Part shown: one piece after another, positions 42,912 through 51,833 of the stretch | Layout: each line of letters starts with the position of its first letter | Numbering within the stretch: position 1 is the stretch's first letter | NCBI RefSeq assembly: GCF_028416595.1 | Contig: NZ_JAMQKC010000010.1 | Coordinates: 22,593-86,592 of the forward strand | Direction: 5' to 3' | Length of the DNA stretch: 64,000 nt | Origin: Aquibacillus salsiterrae | GTDB taxonomy: Bacteria > Bacillota > Bacilli > Bacillales > Amphibacillaceae | Made by a program: the position numbers and the translations under genes | Notes under the pieces: model-generated | Database searches by the model: none | Seen by the model: the letters and a program-made list of their open reading frames with translations, nothing else | Told to the model about the DNA's origin: nothing

Positions 42912-45900
42912 TTGAAGAAAAGAAGCCGTAATAAAAGAAGTTTGATTCTGTTTACTATCTTTTTGCTGATTTTTTCAAACTTTTCTTTCGTTGTGCAAGC
43001 AGAAGTTACAGACAAAAGCCAATACAATTTGTTATTGGAAACAGATTTTGAGAACGGGGATGCATGGGGGTTTTCACCTGGGGGTGGAACAACCGTTGAG
43101 GTAGTCTCAGACGATAGTGGTAATCAATACTTACAAACAGCTGGAGCAGGGAGTGGCAACCGTTTAGTTACCAAATCCTTTGACCAACCAACCTCTGATT
43201 CTCAAGTTTTGTTCACGTTTGATTGGAAGCCAGGGGATGTATCGACTGCTTTAAACTCAAGTGAGATCTCCTTTAGTGATATAAATAATAATCCAATTTT
43301 CCGTCTAATTAAGGCAGGTGGAACAAGTGGACAAATTATGTATGAAGTAGGCGACAGTGGTGCGGACTTAACCGGAGCAACAGCAATACCAAATGTAAGT
43401 ACAGATGGTAGTTGGCTTTCGGTAGAGGTGTTGTTCGATTTTGTAACGGAACAGATTTCGATTGAAATTTTTGATAAAGCGAATGAAGCAAACATGTTTA
43501 CTGCTTCTTCAATTGATTTTAGTACGTTAAGTTATGTAAACAGCATTGCTTCGATTGGATCGAATGGAAATCGAGCGAGTGGCAATAATCTAAGCTTTAC
43601 CACTGGATTGGATAATTTTTCTATTTACGGTTCAGGCGTGCAGGCACCAGTACAGGATCCTGAAAATATTCAAAACATTACTACAGATTACATGTCGGAA
43701 TTCAGTATTCCGGTTGGAGTGGCAAAAGAAGATGTCATTTCCTTCTTACCAAGTGTGATGGACGCAACTCTTGAAAATGGAGTGGAAATTGACGGAATTC
43801 CTGTTAACTGGGATAGTGAAGATTATACGGATACTGCTACAGGAAGCTATGCCTTTACTGGTATTTTAGACCTAGCTGATTTCCCAAATGCAAAGAATGA
43901 CAACAATGTAGTTGCAACGGCTACCGTAAAAGTAGAGGAACAACCGCCTATCCCGCAAGTTGAAGGGTATGAACCGGTTTACTTCAGTGACTTTGGTGAT
44001 GCGGTTGAAGCAGTTCCACCGAATTGGGGCTTCACAACTAATGCTGCAACGGTTTCAATAAATAGAGACGATATTGCAGGTAATGACACACCGAAGCTTG
44101 ATTTTAGTATCGTTAATCAATCAGGTGGCCGCAACGCTACCAAGAACTTTGATACATCTGTTAAAGGTGAACAGATACTTGTCAAATTTGACTGGTATCC
44201 AGGGAAAAACAATGATAAAGGGGATAGACCAGAGGAAAACGGGGGCGAATTTAGAATTATCGATAGTTCTGGTAATACGGTGTTTACTTTAAATAATACG
44301 AATAATGCACCACTAACATTCTTTGCTGGTAACAAGACACCGACAGAAACGAGCATTACTAATCCAGAAGCATGGTATAGTGTTGAAGTTAATTTTGACT
44401 TGTATAATAACGAAGTATCATTATCACTAGTAAATCAAGAAACGAGTCAAAGTGAAGCATACACTTCTTCTTTGGACCGTGTAGCTTTCGATGGTTCGAT
44501 TGCCACTGTTAGGCTATCAGGTATACGCACATCCGGTAATAACCATACATGGACGACTTACCTAGATAATCTTGGCGTTTATAGTGTGCCGATTAATGAC
44601 AATACGATTACAAAAGTAGCTGACTTACCATACCAACGTGTTTATGTTGGTGAGACAGCAGCAGAGATTGATTCAATCGGGTTACCAGAAACTGTAACCG
44701 CGACACTAGCGAGTGGTAGAACAGTAAAGGTTAATATCAGTGAATGGGTAGCAGTTGGTAAAGAATGGAACCCCAATCAATCAGGTGTCTATTCATTTAA
44801 AGGGACTCTAGCTGATGTGGAAGGGATAAACAATGATTTTAATAGAACAGCGACACTTTATGTTTACAACCGTTTAACACCTCCTGAAACAGCACGAAAC
44901 ACAGAATGGTTAGACAGAGGTGTGGTAGCACTTAATGCAGAAGATGGTATTTTTATATCGTGGCGTTTGTTAGCTGATGAATACGACAAAGATGTTAGGT
45001 TCAATATTTACCGTGGTGAGGAAAAATTAAACAAAGATCCACTCTCTGTATCGAATTACCAGGATTTAGAAGGGAAACCAGGTGATACGTACACTGTTGA
45101 AACATTAGTTAATGGTAAAAGAACCGAAAAAAATAGCATAGAAGCAAAAGGAGAAAACTATTTATCTATCCCAATGCAAAAACCAGAGGGTGGAACGACT
45201 ACTACAGGGGATTATACCTATAGTGTTAATGATGCTAGTGTAGGAGACTTAGATGGGGACGGCGAATTTGAAGTTGTTGTCAAATGGTACCCATCCAACG
45301 CAATTGATAGTTCACAAACGGATATGACAGGGCCGACTATCTTTGATGCTTATAAACTGGACGGGACATTACTGTGGAGAATAAACATGGGACGTAACTT
45401 GACATCTGGTGCCCATTATAACCAATTTGTTGTTGCTGATTTAGATGGTAACGGTAAGAGTGAATTTTTAATCAAAACCGCTGATGCAACAACATCATAC
45501 GGGGTAACAAATGGCGAGTTTGACAGTAACAAAGTAATCAGTGTGATAGGTAACGCAGAAGATGATGGGAAATGGGTAAATGACAGTGGCCATGTTACTG
45601 GTGGACCAGAATATATGTCTGTGTTTAATGGCGAAACAGGTGAGGTTATTGACACGATTGATTTTGCCTTCCCGGTTGAAAAAGAAGCAGGTGACGGCGG
45701 TTCATCGTGGGGTGATACGTGGTACAACCGTAGTGACAGATTCTTATCTGGTCTTGCATACCTAGATGGTCAGAAACCTAGTGCGATATATGGTAGAGGA
45801 TATTATGGACGCACAACCTTTGTAGCATATGACCTAGAAAACGGCGAACTTGTCGAACGCTGGACGTTTGATTCTGATGAAGCTGGGCGTGGCGGAGGTT

Positions 45901-46982
45901 TAGGTAATCATAACCTTGCAACTGGGGATGTGGATAACGATGGATTTGATGAAATTGTTGCAGGTTCATTAACACTTGACGATGATGGGTCGATTCTATA
46001 CGCAATGGATGGGAAGATGGGTCGTGAACCAGGTAGTCATGGTGACGCTCTCCGAGTAGGTGCTTTCGATCCGGATCGTGAAGGTATTCATGTGTTTGGC
46101 GTGCGTGAAGAAACTTCTGCTGCTTCTGTAGAATATCATGATGGAGCGACAGGGGAGACGTTAATGTCTTACTATGCGAACAAGGATGCAGGACGCGGAG
46201 TAGCTGCTAATATTACCTCAAATCCAGGGTATGAATTCTGGGGCACTGGTGGAAATACAGTGGAAACTGGTGGAGGAATTTACAATGTACAAGGGAATGT
46301 TGTTGCAAATAGTTTCAGGGATGCAGGTCTGTCCGTTAACTTTGCTCTATACTGGGATGGCGACTTGTTACAAGAATTGTTAGATGACACAACCATTTCT
46401 AAATATAATGAAGACAATGGTGAAGCCGAATTACTAAGAACCTTTGAAGGTGTTGTTAGTAATAATGGAACAAAGGCAACACCAACCTTGCAAGCTGATA
46501 TTTTAGGTGATTGGCGTGAAGAAGTGCTGCTGCCAACGACAGACAGTTCTGAGCTTAGAATTTTTAGTACAACGATTCCAACTGACTATCGCATCTACAC
46601 ATTAATGCATGATGCTGTCTACCGGAATGCAGTTGCAGCGCAGAATTCAGCATATAACCAACCGCCACTTACCGGGTTCTATTTAGGTGAGGATATTAGC
46701 GACAGAGTACTTTCAGAACAATTAAAAGCACCATCTGTCAACTACGTAAATAAAGCAGGAGTTTTAAATAACCTAATTAACTCAGTGACTTTAGAATTAA
46801 CGGATAACAAGTACGCTGTATTAAGAAACAAATTAATCCAAGCAAAGCATCAACTGGATATAGGCAGACCAAAACAAGCTGCAAAATTTTTACAAGACTT
46901 TATCAAACAACTAGAAAAAAGTGGCCTTGACCAGGAACAAATATCCACCTATTCTAGCAAAGCCCAATCATTGCTAGAATAG
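42912..46982 (+). CDS. secreted rhamnogalacturonan lyase, PL11, multidomain with FIMAH
   Basis: A 1356-residue exported enzyme starting with TTG 42912 (RBS AAAAGGAG). Signal peptide to about 29; a jelly-roll, probably carbohydrate-binding, at about 35-245 and a related one at 350-560; Ig-like linkers near 250-345 and 565-655 (ITTDYMSEFSIPVGVAKEDV; ITKVADLPYQRVYVG). The catalytic PL11 propeller spans about 660-1285: RNTEWLDRGVVALNAEDGIF, VGDLDGDGEFEVVVKWYP, VADLDGNGKSEFLIKTADAT and several DxDGDG calcium loops, ending DYRIYTLMHDAVYR and QPPLTGFYLGED. A FIMAH helical domain ends it (LTDNKYAVLRNKLIQAKHQL). It should cut the rhamnogalacturonan I backbone of pectin. Preceded by a cre site. Confidence 0.93.
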   Translation: MKKRSRNKRSLILFTIFLLIFSNFSFVVQAEVTDKSQYNLLLETDFENGDAWGFSPGGGTTVEVVSDDSGNQYLQTAGAGSGNRLVTKSFDQPTSDSQVLFTFDWKPGDVSTALNSSEISFSDINNNPIFRLIKAGGTSGQIMYEVGDSGADLTGATAIPNVSTDGSWLSVEVLFDFVTEQISIEIFDKANEANMFTASSIDFSTLSYVNSIASIGSNGNRASGNNLSFTTGLDNFSIYGSGVQAPVQDPENIQNITTDYMSEFSIPVGVAKEDVISFLPSVMDATLENGVEIDGIPVNWDSEDYTDTATGSYAFTGILDLADFPNAKNDNNVVATATVKVEEQPPIPQVEGYEPVYFSDFGDAVEAVPPNWGFTTNAATVSINRDDIAGNDTPKLDFSIVNQSGGRNATKNFDTSVKGEQILVKFDWYPGKNNDKGDRPEENGGEFRIIDSSGNTVFTLNNTNNAPLTFFAGNKTPTETSITNPEAWYSVEVNFDLYNNEVSLSLVNQETSQSEAYTSSLDRVAFDGSIATVRLSGIRTSGNNHTWTTYLDNLGVYSVPINDNTITKVADLPYQRVYVGETAAEIDSIGLPETVTATLASGRTVKVNISEWVAVGKEWNPNQSGVYSFKGTLADVEGINNDFNRTATLYVYNRLTPPETARNTEWLDRGVVALNAEDGIFISWRLLADEYDKDVRFNIYRGEEKLNKDPLSVSNYQDLEGKPGDTYTVETLVNGKRTEKNSIEAKGENYLSIPMQKPEGGTTTTGDYTYSVNDASVGDLDGDGEFEVVVKWYPSNAIDSSQTDMTGPTIFDAYKLDGTLLWRINMGRNLTSGAHYNQFVVADLDGNGKSEFLIKTADATTSYGVTNGEFDSNKVISVIGNAEDDGKWVNDSGHVTGGPEYMSVFNGETGEVIDTIDFAFPVEKEAGDGGSSWGDTWYNRSDRFLSGLAYLDGQKPSAIYGRGYYGRTTFVAYDLENGELVERWTFDSDEAGRGGGLGNHNLATGDVDNDGFDEIVAGSLTLDDDGSILYAMDGKMGREPGSHGDALRVGAFDPDREGIHVFGVREETSAASVEYHDGATGETLMSYYANKDAGRGVAANITSNPGYEFWGTGGNTVETGGGIYNVQGNVVANSFRDAGLSVNFALYWDGDLLQELLDDTTISKYNEDNGEAELLRTFEGVVSNNGTKATPTLQADILGDWREEVLLPTTDSSELRIFSTTIPTDYRIYTLMHDAVYRNAVAAQNSAYNQPPLTGFYLGEDISDRVLSEQLKAPSVNYVNKAGVLNNLINSVTLELTDNKYAVLRNKLIQAKHQLDIGRPKQAAKFLQDFIKQLEKSGLDQEQISTYSSKAQSLLE

Positions 46983-46985
46983 GTG

Positions 46986-47016
46986 AAAGCGGGGGAGTTC
47001 CCCCGCTTCTTTTCTT
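46986..47016 (+). terminator. terminator of the PL11 gene
   Basis: AAGCGGGGGA / TTCCCCCGCTT with a tiny AG loop, then CTTTTCTT. Strong GC-rich stem. Confidence 0.88.
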
Positions 47017-47035
47017 ACAAGAAAAGAAAGTATAA

Positions 47036-47090
47036 AAAGATCCAAGCGCTGTCTAGCAAGGCGCGGCTTGCGCTTTTCTTACAAGATAAG
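47036..47090. repeat. short copy of the GTCTAGC/GCGCTTTTC dispersed repeat
   Basis: GCGCTGTCTAGCAAGGCGCG and CTTGCGCTTTTCTTACAAG match the ends of the copy at 32160-32350, with the middle deleted. Confidence 0.6.
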
Positions 47091-47169
47091 AAACCACCAT
47101 GGCTTTCTGCAGCCACCATCTAGAATAAAAAAAGGATAGCATTTTTTAATTTTGAGTATACTGTATTTT

Positions 47170-47246
47170 CGGTTAAACGGTAGTAAAAAACGATATAAAC
47201 GCCCGAACGGGCCCTTTGAACGGTTAAACGGTAATAAAAAACAATA
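47170..47246. repeat. direct repeat CGGTTAAACGGTARTAAAAA
   Basis: CGGTTAAACGGTAGTAAAAA and CGGTTAAACGGTAATAAAAA occur about 50 bases apart, each followed by ACRATAT. Between them is CGCCCGAACGGGCCC. They lie in the intergenic DNA before the SLH gene and may be operator or repeat relics. Confidence 0.6.
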
Positions 47247-47597
47247 TCTGAATCCAGTAGATTGAGTCTGAATCGAGGCTGAGCTTGCCCTAGGGTGGGC
47301 ATGGTTCTACCGCTTTTTTTATTTGTTCAAAGTTCGCTAAACTAGTTATATGATAGGCACTTATGTATGCCGAAGATCCCTCGTCTCAATTTTTCTTCCG
47401 TAATATACCACTTTAGTTAGACCCTCTTTCATTTAACTAAAAATGGAAGCGAAATAACTGTCCTCCTGTTTCCCCATTCTTTTCCAACGTTTGAAGAATC
47501 AGCATCGTATGGTAGGATTTTGGCATTTAGTTTCTGTTTTGTCCCTGTTACAGTGAGATAGGACATAAAAGAAATCGATCATATAGGGGGACATTAG

Positions 47598-49751
47598 ATG
47601 ACAACATTTACTAAACTAGCAAAAACTTCAATCGCGGCAACAGCTGCACTAGCTTCGATCGCGCCTGTGGTGGCTTTAGCTGATGGAAAAGTTTTTTCCG
47701 ATGTAGACGAAACGAGCTCGCACTATGAAGCAATTGAGGCTTTAGCAAGTAAAGCAATTATTACAGGGTATCCAGACGGCTCTTTTGGTGTAAATGATAC
47801 ATTACAAAGAAGACACGGAGCTGTTTTATTATATAACGCACTCAAACTACAAGCCCCTACTAATCTAGAATCTATTCTTTCCACTTACAATGATGTTAAT
47901 AAAGATAGTGGTTATGCCGAGCAAATCGCAGCAGTAACAGAAGCTGGAATCTTCAAAGGGACTACCGGAGCTTTTGATGCGGATGGCGACTTAACACGTG
48001 AACAAATGGCAACAATCTTAGTGCTTGCTCTCGGATTAGAAGATACTGGCGAGGACACTGGGATTAATTTAGCCAATGTTAGTGATTCGCACAAACAAAA
48101 TGTAAACATATTAGCTCAACAGGGCATTACAAACCAATTAGAAGATTACCGCCCACATGAGTCAGTTACGCGTGGACAATTTGCTACTTTCTTATATTTA
48201 GCACAACAAAAAGTAGTTGATTCTGTTGCGTATGCTGACATAGAGGAAGATGGATACGTACCAACTGGCAATGCGGAATTTAATATTTTTGCAAGTACCG
48301 AATTCTTTGCTGCGAATGACACAAACATGAAGTATGTGGACACAACTGCTTTTAAGGTGTATGACAATAAAGGACTGTTTAATGAGGATGGGACACTTGC
48401 TGAAGCCTATGAGGAAAATGGTCTTTCTGATGATTTAATAGGAACGACTGTAACGGTACAAGTGAAAAGTGCGGTAGATGAAGAGATAGGGAAATTTGAT
48501 GTGGCGATTGTTGATGGTGCAGACATCAAAGCGATATCCGGGACAGTCTTACTAAAAGGGGATAGCGAAGTAGATTTTGCTACGATGGGATCTGAGTTCC
48601 AAGTTGATGTTGTAGAAGCGATAAACTATAACAATGAAGTAATCGGTGACGATGCTAGTGAATCGATTGGACTTGAAAACCTTGCAGGATTAGATATTTC
48701 TAGTTCTGACAACTCTGTTTTTGTTGTCACAAACGCTGGTGTCCTTACGCCGATAAAAGAAGGTACAGCAAATGTGGTGTTGAAATGGGAAGACAAGACG
48801 TTTGAATTCCCTGTTGAAGTAAAAGAAGCACCGGTTGTTGATTCCGTATCGTTCACTAATGGTAATACTGCCCTGATGACGACACTGTTTAATCAAGTAG
48901 CTGGTGGATTTGTTGTTCTTGATCAATATGGCCAAGAAATTGCTAACCCTGGTGATTTGGAAATTGTACCGGTTGATCCTGCTGATGGTGTAGAAGGATT
49001 GACGCTAACACTAAATGGTAACACGATAGAGGTGGTCGCGTCAGGACTTTCAGACTCTGTTGTTGCAAGTTACGCGGTTCAATCAGCGAACGGTGATGTA
49101 CTTGGTGAGTTTACAGTTGACTATACAGAAGTCGGTGAAACTGCGGAATACTATTTGATGCCGACATCTGAAGTTTCAGACTTTGTTATTGACTATAATT
49201 CCGAAAGCGATGCATCTATCAACTTTGCGATGATCGGTATCGATATTAATGGTTATATCTCTGAAGTTACTGATCTAAACAACTATACGGTTGAGCTTTC
49301 GGGTGTAACAGAAGGAAGCGAAGAAGCAACACTTGTTGTGGCAGAAGATGGTACGGCAACATTAAGTGCAACACCATTTGCAACGGAAACTGAACAAGAA
49401 GTCATTGTGACGATCAAGGATGGAAATATTTATCTTACTGACGGTCAATTTTCTGTAAAAAATACGACACCTGCTCCGGCCGAACTTCAGTCTATCGAGC
49501 TTGCTAATGGTGTTGATGCCATTACAATTAGTCAAGATACGACGTTTGATGGAATCAGTGGCGATCTCGTTGGACTAGATCAATACGGGGAATCGTATGA
49601 TCTTACAACGGTTGCGGCTGAGTTAAACACAACGGTTAATGGCGAAACAATTGACTTACAAGACACCGCTACAAACGGCGACACTGCTCAACTAACAGTG
49701 AAAGTCAATGACATAGTAAAAGTATTTGACATAGTTGTCGATAAACAGTAA
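47598..49751 (+). CDS. S-layer homology (SLH) domain surface protein
   Basis: A 717-residue exported protein. Signal peptide to about residue 28 (VVALADGK). Three SLH units follow at about 30-205: FSDVDETSSHYEAIEALASK and IITGYPDGSFGVNDTLQRRH, then AEQIAAVTEAGIFKGTTGAF and LTREQMATILVLA, then LAQQGITNQLEDYRPHESVT with RGQFATFLYLAQ. These bind secondary cell-wall polymer. The rest (about 210-717) is a chain of beta-rich Ig-like units such as VDSVSFTNGNTALMTTLFNQ and LQSIELANGVDAITISQ. The layout is that of S-layer or adhesin proteins of Bacillus. RBS AGGGGG. A terminator follows. Confidence 0.9.
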   Translation: MTTFTKLAKTSIAATAALASIAPVVALADGKVFSDVDETSSHYEAIEALASKAIITGYPDGSFGVNDTLQRRHGAVLLYNALKLQAPTNLESILSTYNDVNKDSGYAEQIAAVTEAGIFKGTTGAFDADGDLTREQMATILVLALGLEDTGEDTGINLANVSDSHKQNVNILAQQGITNQLEDYRPHESVTRGQFATFLYLAQQKVVDSVAYADIEEDGYVPTGNAEFNIFASTEFFAANDTNMKYVDTTAFKVYDNKGLFNEDGTLAEAYEENGLSDDLIGTTVTVQVKSAVDEEIGKFDVAIVDGADIKAISGTVLLKGDSEVDFATMGSEFQVDVVEAINYNNEVIGDDASESIGLENLAGLDISSSDNSVFVVTNAGVLTPIKEGTANVVLKWEDKTFEFPVEVKEAPVVDSVSFTNGNTALMTTLFNQVAGGFVVLDQYGQEIANPGDLEIVPVDPADGVEGLTLTLNGNTIEVVASGLSDSVVASYAVQSANGDVLGEFTVDYTEVGETAEYYLMPTSEVSDFVIDYNSESDASINFAMIGIDINGYISEVTDLNNYTVELSGVTEGSEEATLVVAEDGTATLSATPFATETEQEVIVTIKDGNIYLTDGQFSVKNTTPAPAELQSIELANGVDAITISQDTTFDGISGDLVGLDQYGESYDLTTVAAELNTTVNGETIDLQDTATNGDTAQLTVKVNDIVKVFDIVVDKQ

Positions 49752-49756
49752 AGAAA

Positions 49757-49806
49757 CAGGGGGACGGTTCTCCGCTTCGGAAAAGAAGCAGGAGAACCGT
49801 CCTTTT
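49757..49806 (+). terminator. repeat-type terminator after the SLH gene
   Basis: GGGGGACGGTTCTCC / GGAGAACCGTCCTTTTT with inner GCTTCGGAAAAGAAGC. Its TTCT...GCTTC...GAAGC...AGAAC order is related to 29712 and 26617, so it belongs to the same palindrome family. Confidence 0.85.
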
Positions 49807-49849
49807 TCTGTTTGTTTAGGAAATTATAAAATCTGTTTTTGTTCCAATA

Positions 49850-51133
49850 TTACTTATAGGCTGTTCTGCTTAATGGTTGTTTAAATATGGAAAGGTCAAT
49901 CGAATCTGCCATGGCTTTTAGGCCTGCATCATTAGGGTGTAGTTGATCACCACTGTCATATTTAGGTAAAATTTTGTCAGGGTTTTCAGGGTCTCTAACT
50001 ACACGGTCAAAATCAAAAACAGCATCAAAAATATCTTGGCTACGAATCCATTCATTTACTGCTTGTCGTGTTTCTTCGCCTTCTTCTGTGTAATAAGTTG
50101 GGTCACCAGTAAAAGAATTCATCGGAGTCAACGTACCAACATAAATTCTAATTCCGCGTTTATCGGCTTCTTTTGCAATTTGTTTCATTCCTTTAATAAT
50201 TTCTTCTGCATCCAACTGATGAGGAACGTGTCCGATGTCATTGATACCTTCAAATAGAATGATATCGGTAACATTCGTTTGTGAAAAGACATCTCTTTCT
50301 AATCTATCTAATGCTTTTTCACCGAATATGGCATCATCTCTCAAAATTTTGTTCCCGGAAATTCCCTGATTAAGCACAGAAAATGTTTGATTATTGATCT
50401 CTTTATCCAGGCGCTCATTTAAGAAGTCTGTATACCGTTGATTAGCATTTAAGGTAGATAAGTAACCTGCAGTTATAGAATCGCCTAATGCTACAATGGT
50501 GCGAGCCTTTTTGTTAGATTTTGTTAGAACGTCTACACCAGATAGGAAAAACCAAGAATTGGAGTCGTTTGTAAATCCGCTTCCATCAACGTTTGCTGTA
50601 GCATCTCCGACTGAAAAATAACTCTTTTGATTAGCTGTATTGTGCCAAGTGGCTGGACCACTTTCCTCTGGGATATAGACGCTAATTGTCAAATCCTCTC
50701 CATCAACAACATCAAATGGAACCGGATCACTGACGATAGCTTCGCCTGCTGGTACCGTAACTGATTCTTCTCCAGCAAAAGTTAGTGTTTCAATTGAATC
50801 GGAAATGACCTTTGCATCTTCATCTGTTTTTCCAATTGTAGCTTTTCCAAAAGTTAACGGTTTTTCTCCGAATTCATTGGATAGTCGAACTTTTACTTCT
50901 TCCCCAGAAGCTGTTGGATTCACAATCATTCGAATTGTCTCATCGTCAAATCCATTTTCAGAAAAGCCGCCATCCCAATCAACAGTTGTCCACGCAGCCA
51001 TCTGGCTTGTTGCCCAAGCCCCAATCCAGCTCCCGATTTTGTTGTCAGCGGTTACAGTTAGGGTAGAGAAAGAGAAAGCTAAAGTGAAAATAATGGCAGA
51101 AATTACGAATAAGTTAAACCTTCTTTTAAACAT
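49850..51133 (-). CDS. secreted SGNH/GDSL hydrolase (likely pectin acetylesterase)
   Basis: A 427-residue exported esterase. Signal peptide to about residue 29 (FSTLTVTADN). An N-terminal beta-rich domain (about 35-205) precedes the SGNH fold: block I TIVALGDSITAGYLS with the catalytic Ser, block II GISGNKIL, block III FEGINDIGH, and block V GDQLHPNDAG with the catalytic Asp and His. The N-terminal half (WIGAWATSQMAAWTTVDW, VRLSNEFGEKPLTFGKATIG) is shared with plant-polysaccharide esterases of this type. It lies in the rhamnogalacturonan region, so acetyl removal from pectin is the likely role, but this is inference. RBS GGAGGCG. Confidence 0.88.
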   Translation of the reverse strand: MFKRRFNLFVISAIIFTLAFSFSTLTVTADNKIGSWIGAWATSQMAAWTTVDWDGGFSENGFDDETIRMIVNPTASGEEVKVRLSNEFGEKPLTFGKATIGKTDEDAKVISDSIETLTFAGEESVTVPAGEAIVSDPVPFDVVDGEDLTISVYIPEESGPATWHNTANQKSYFSVGDATANVDGSGFTNDSNSWFFLSGVDVLTKSNKKARTIVALGDSITAGYLSTLNANQRYTDFLNERLDKEINNQTFSVLNQGISGNKILRDDAIFGEKALDRLERDVFSQTNVTDIILFEGINDIGHVPHQLDAEEIIKGMKQIAKEADKRGIRIYVGTLTPMNSFTGDPTYYTEEGEETRQAVNEWIRSQDIFDAVFDFDRVVRDPENPDKILPKYDSGDQLHPNDAGLKAMADSIDLSIFKQPLSRTAYK

Positions 51134-51555
51134 TGCTTCGCCTCCTAGTAAATTGTTTGTTTAATAATACACATCTTAACACTAGTAATATTAGGGAAGT
51201 ATGGGAGTTTTGTATGGATTTATAGACAAACTTTTTCTGTTTTCGCTTTATTCCCCTAGTTTATGGGAAATAAGTTGGTTAGAGGTAATGATTCCTTCAA
51301 TTATTTTGTCGAGATAGGAAAGATTAATAGGTCAATGCTACTGGGAGGTATTGATTAAAAGGGATTGTTGGATATGTTTAGGCCCGCTTCTATTCTATTT
51401 ATGCAAAAGATAAAACTATGGTTCAACAGGGGATTGAGAGATTCAAAAGGATTGTTTTTTTATATTAAATGCTGATTTGCTGACGCATTTTTTGATATGT
51501 GGGTGTCCTAGGTTAATTACCATGGTTAGAAAAAATATGAATTTAGAATAATCTG

Positions 51556-51584
51556 TTGACTTAATTATAATTAAGATTTATAAT
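51556..51584 (+). promoter_or_regulatory. sigma-A type promoter of the sugar ABC operon
   Basis: TTGACT at 51556-51561 and a perfect TATAAT at 51579-51584, separated by exactly 17 bases. About 250 bases of leader follow before the binding-protein gene. Confidence 0.8.
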
Positions 51585-51652
51585 TTGGAAAGAATACTAA
51601 TATACTAGTTATATTAGAATGGTTTTATGGTAAACTACCTGTTTATTGCAAT

Positions 51653-51734
51653 TTGTAAGCGATGCCATAACATTAACTCTAAAGGGTGAAAGGAACAACT
51701 GAATTTTTTAATGGCTAATTGTAAGCGGTGCCAG
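51653..51734 (+). promoter_or_regulatory. two cre-like sites in the leader of the sugar ABC operon
   Basis: TTGTAAGCGATGCCAT (51653-51668) is a full match to WTGNAANCGNWNNCAW; TTGTAAGCGGTGCCAG (51719-51734) misses only the last base. They lie about 60 and 130 bases downstream of the predicted transcription start, a position where CcpA blocks elongation. The identical GTAAGCGRTGCCA core could also be an operator of another regulator. Confidence 0.7.
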
Positions 51735-51833
51735 TATTTAGGGAGGTGGTTATAGGGGGGGTTATTTGTTATTTTGATGTATCTTAAAACACCTAGAAAT
51801 ATTGAAAAGTACTAAATTCATAGGAGGGTAACC

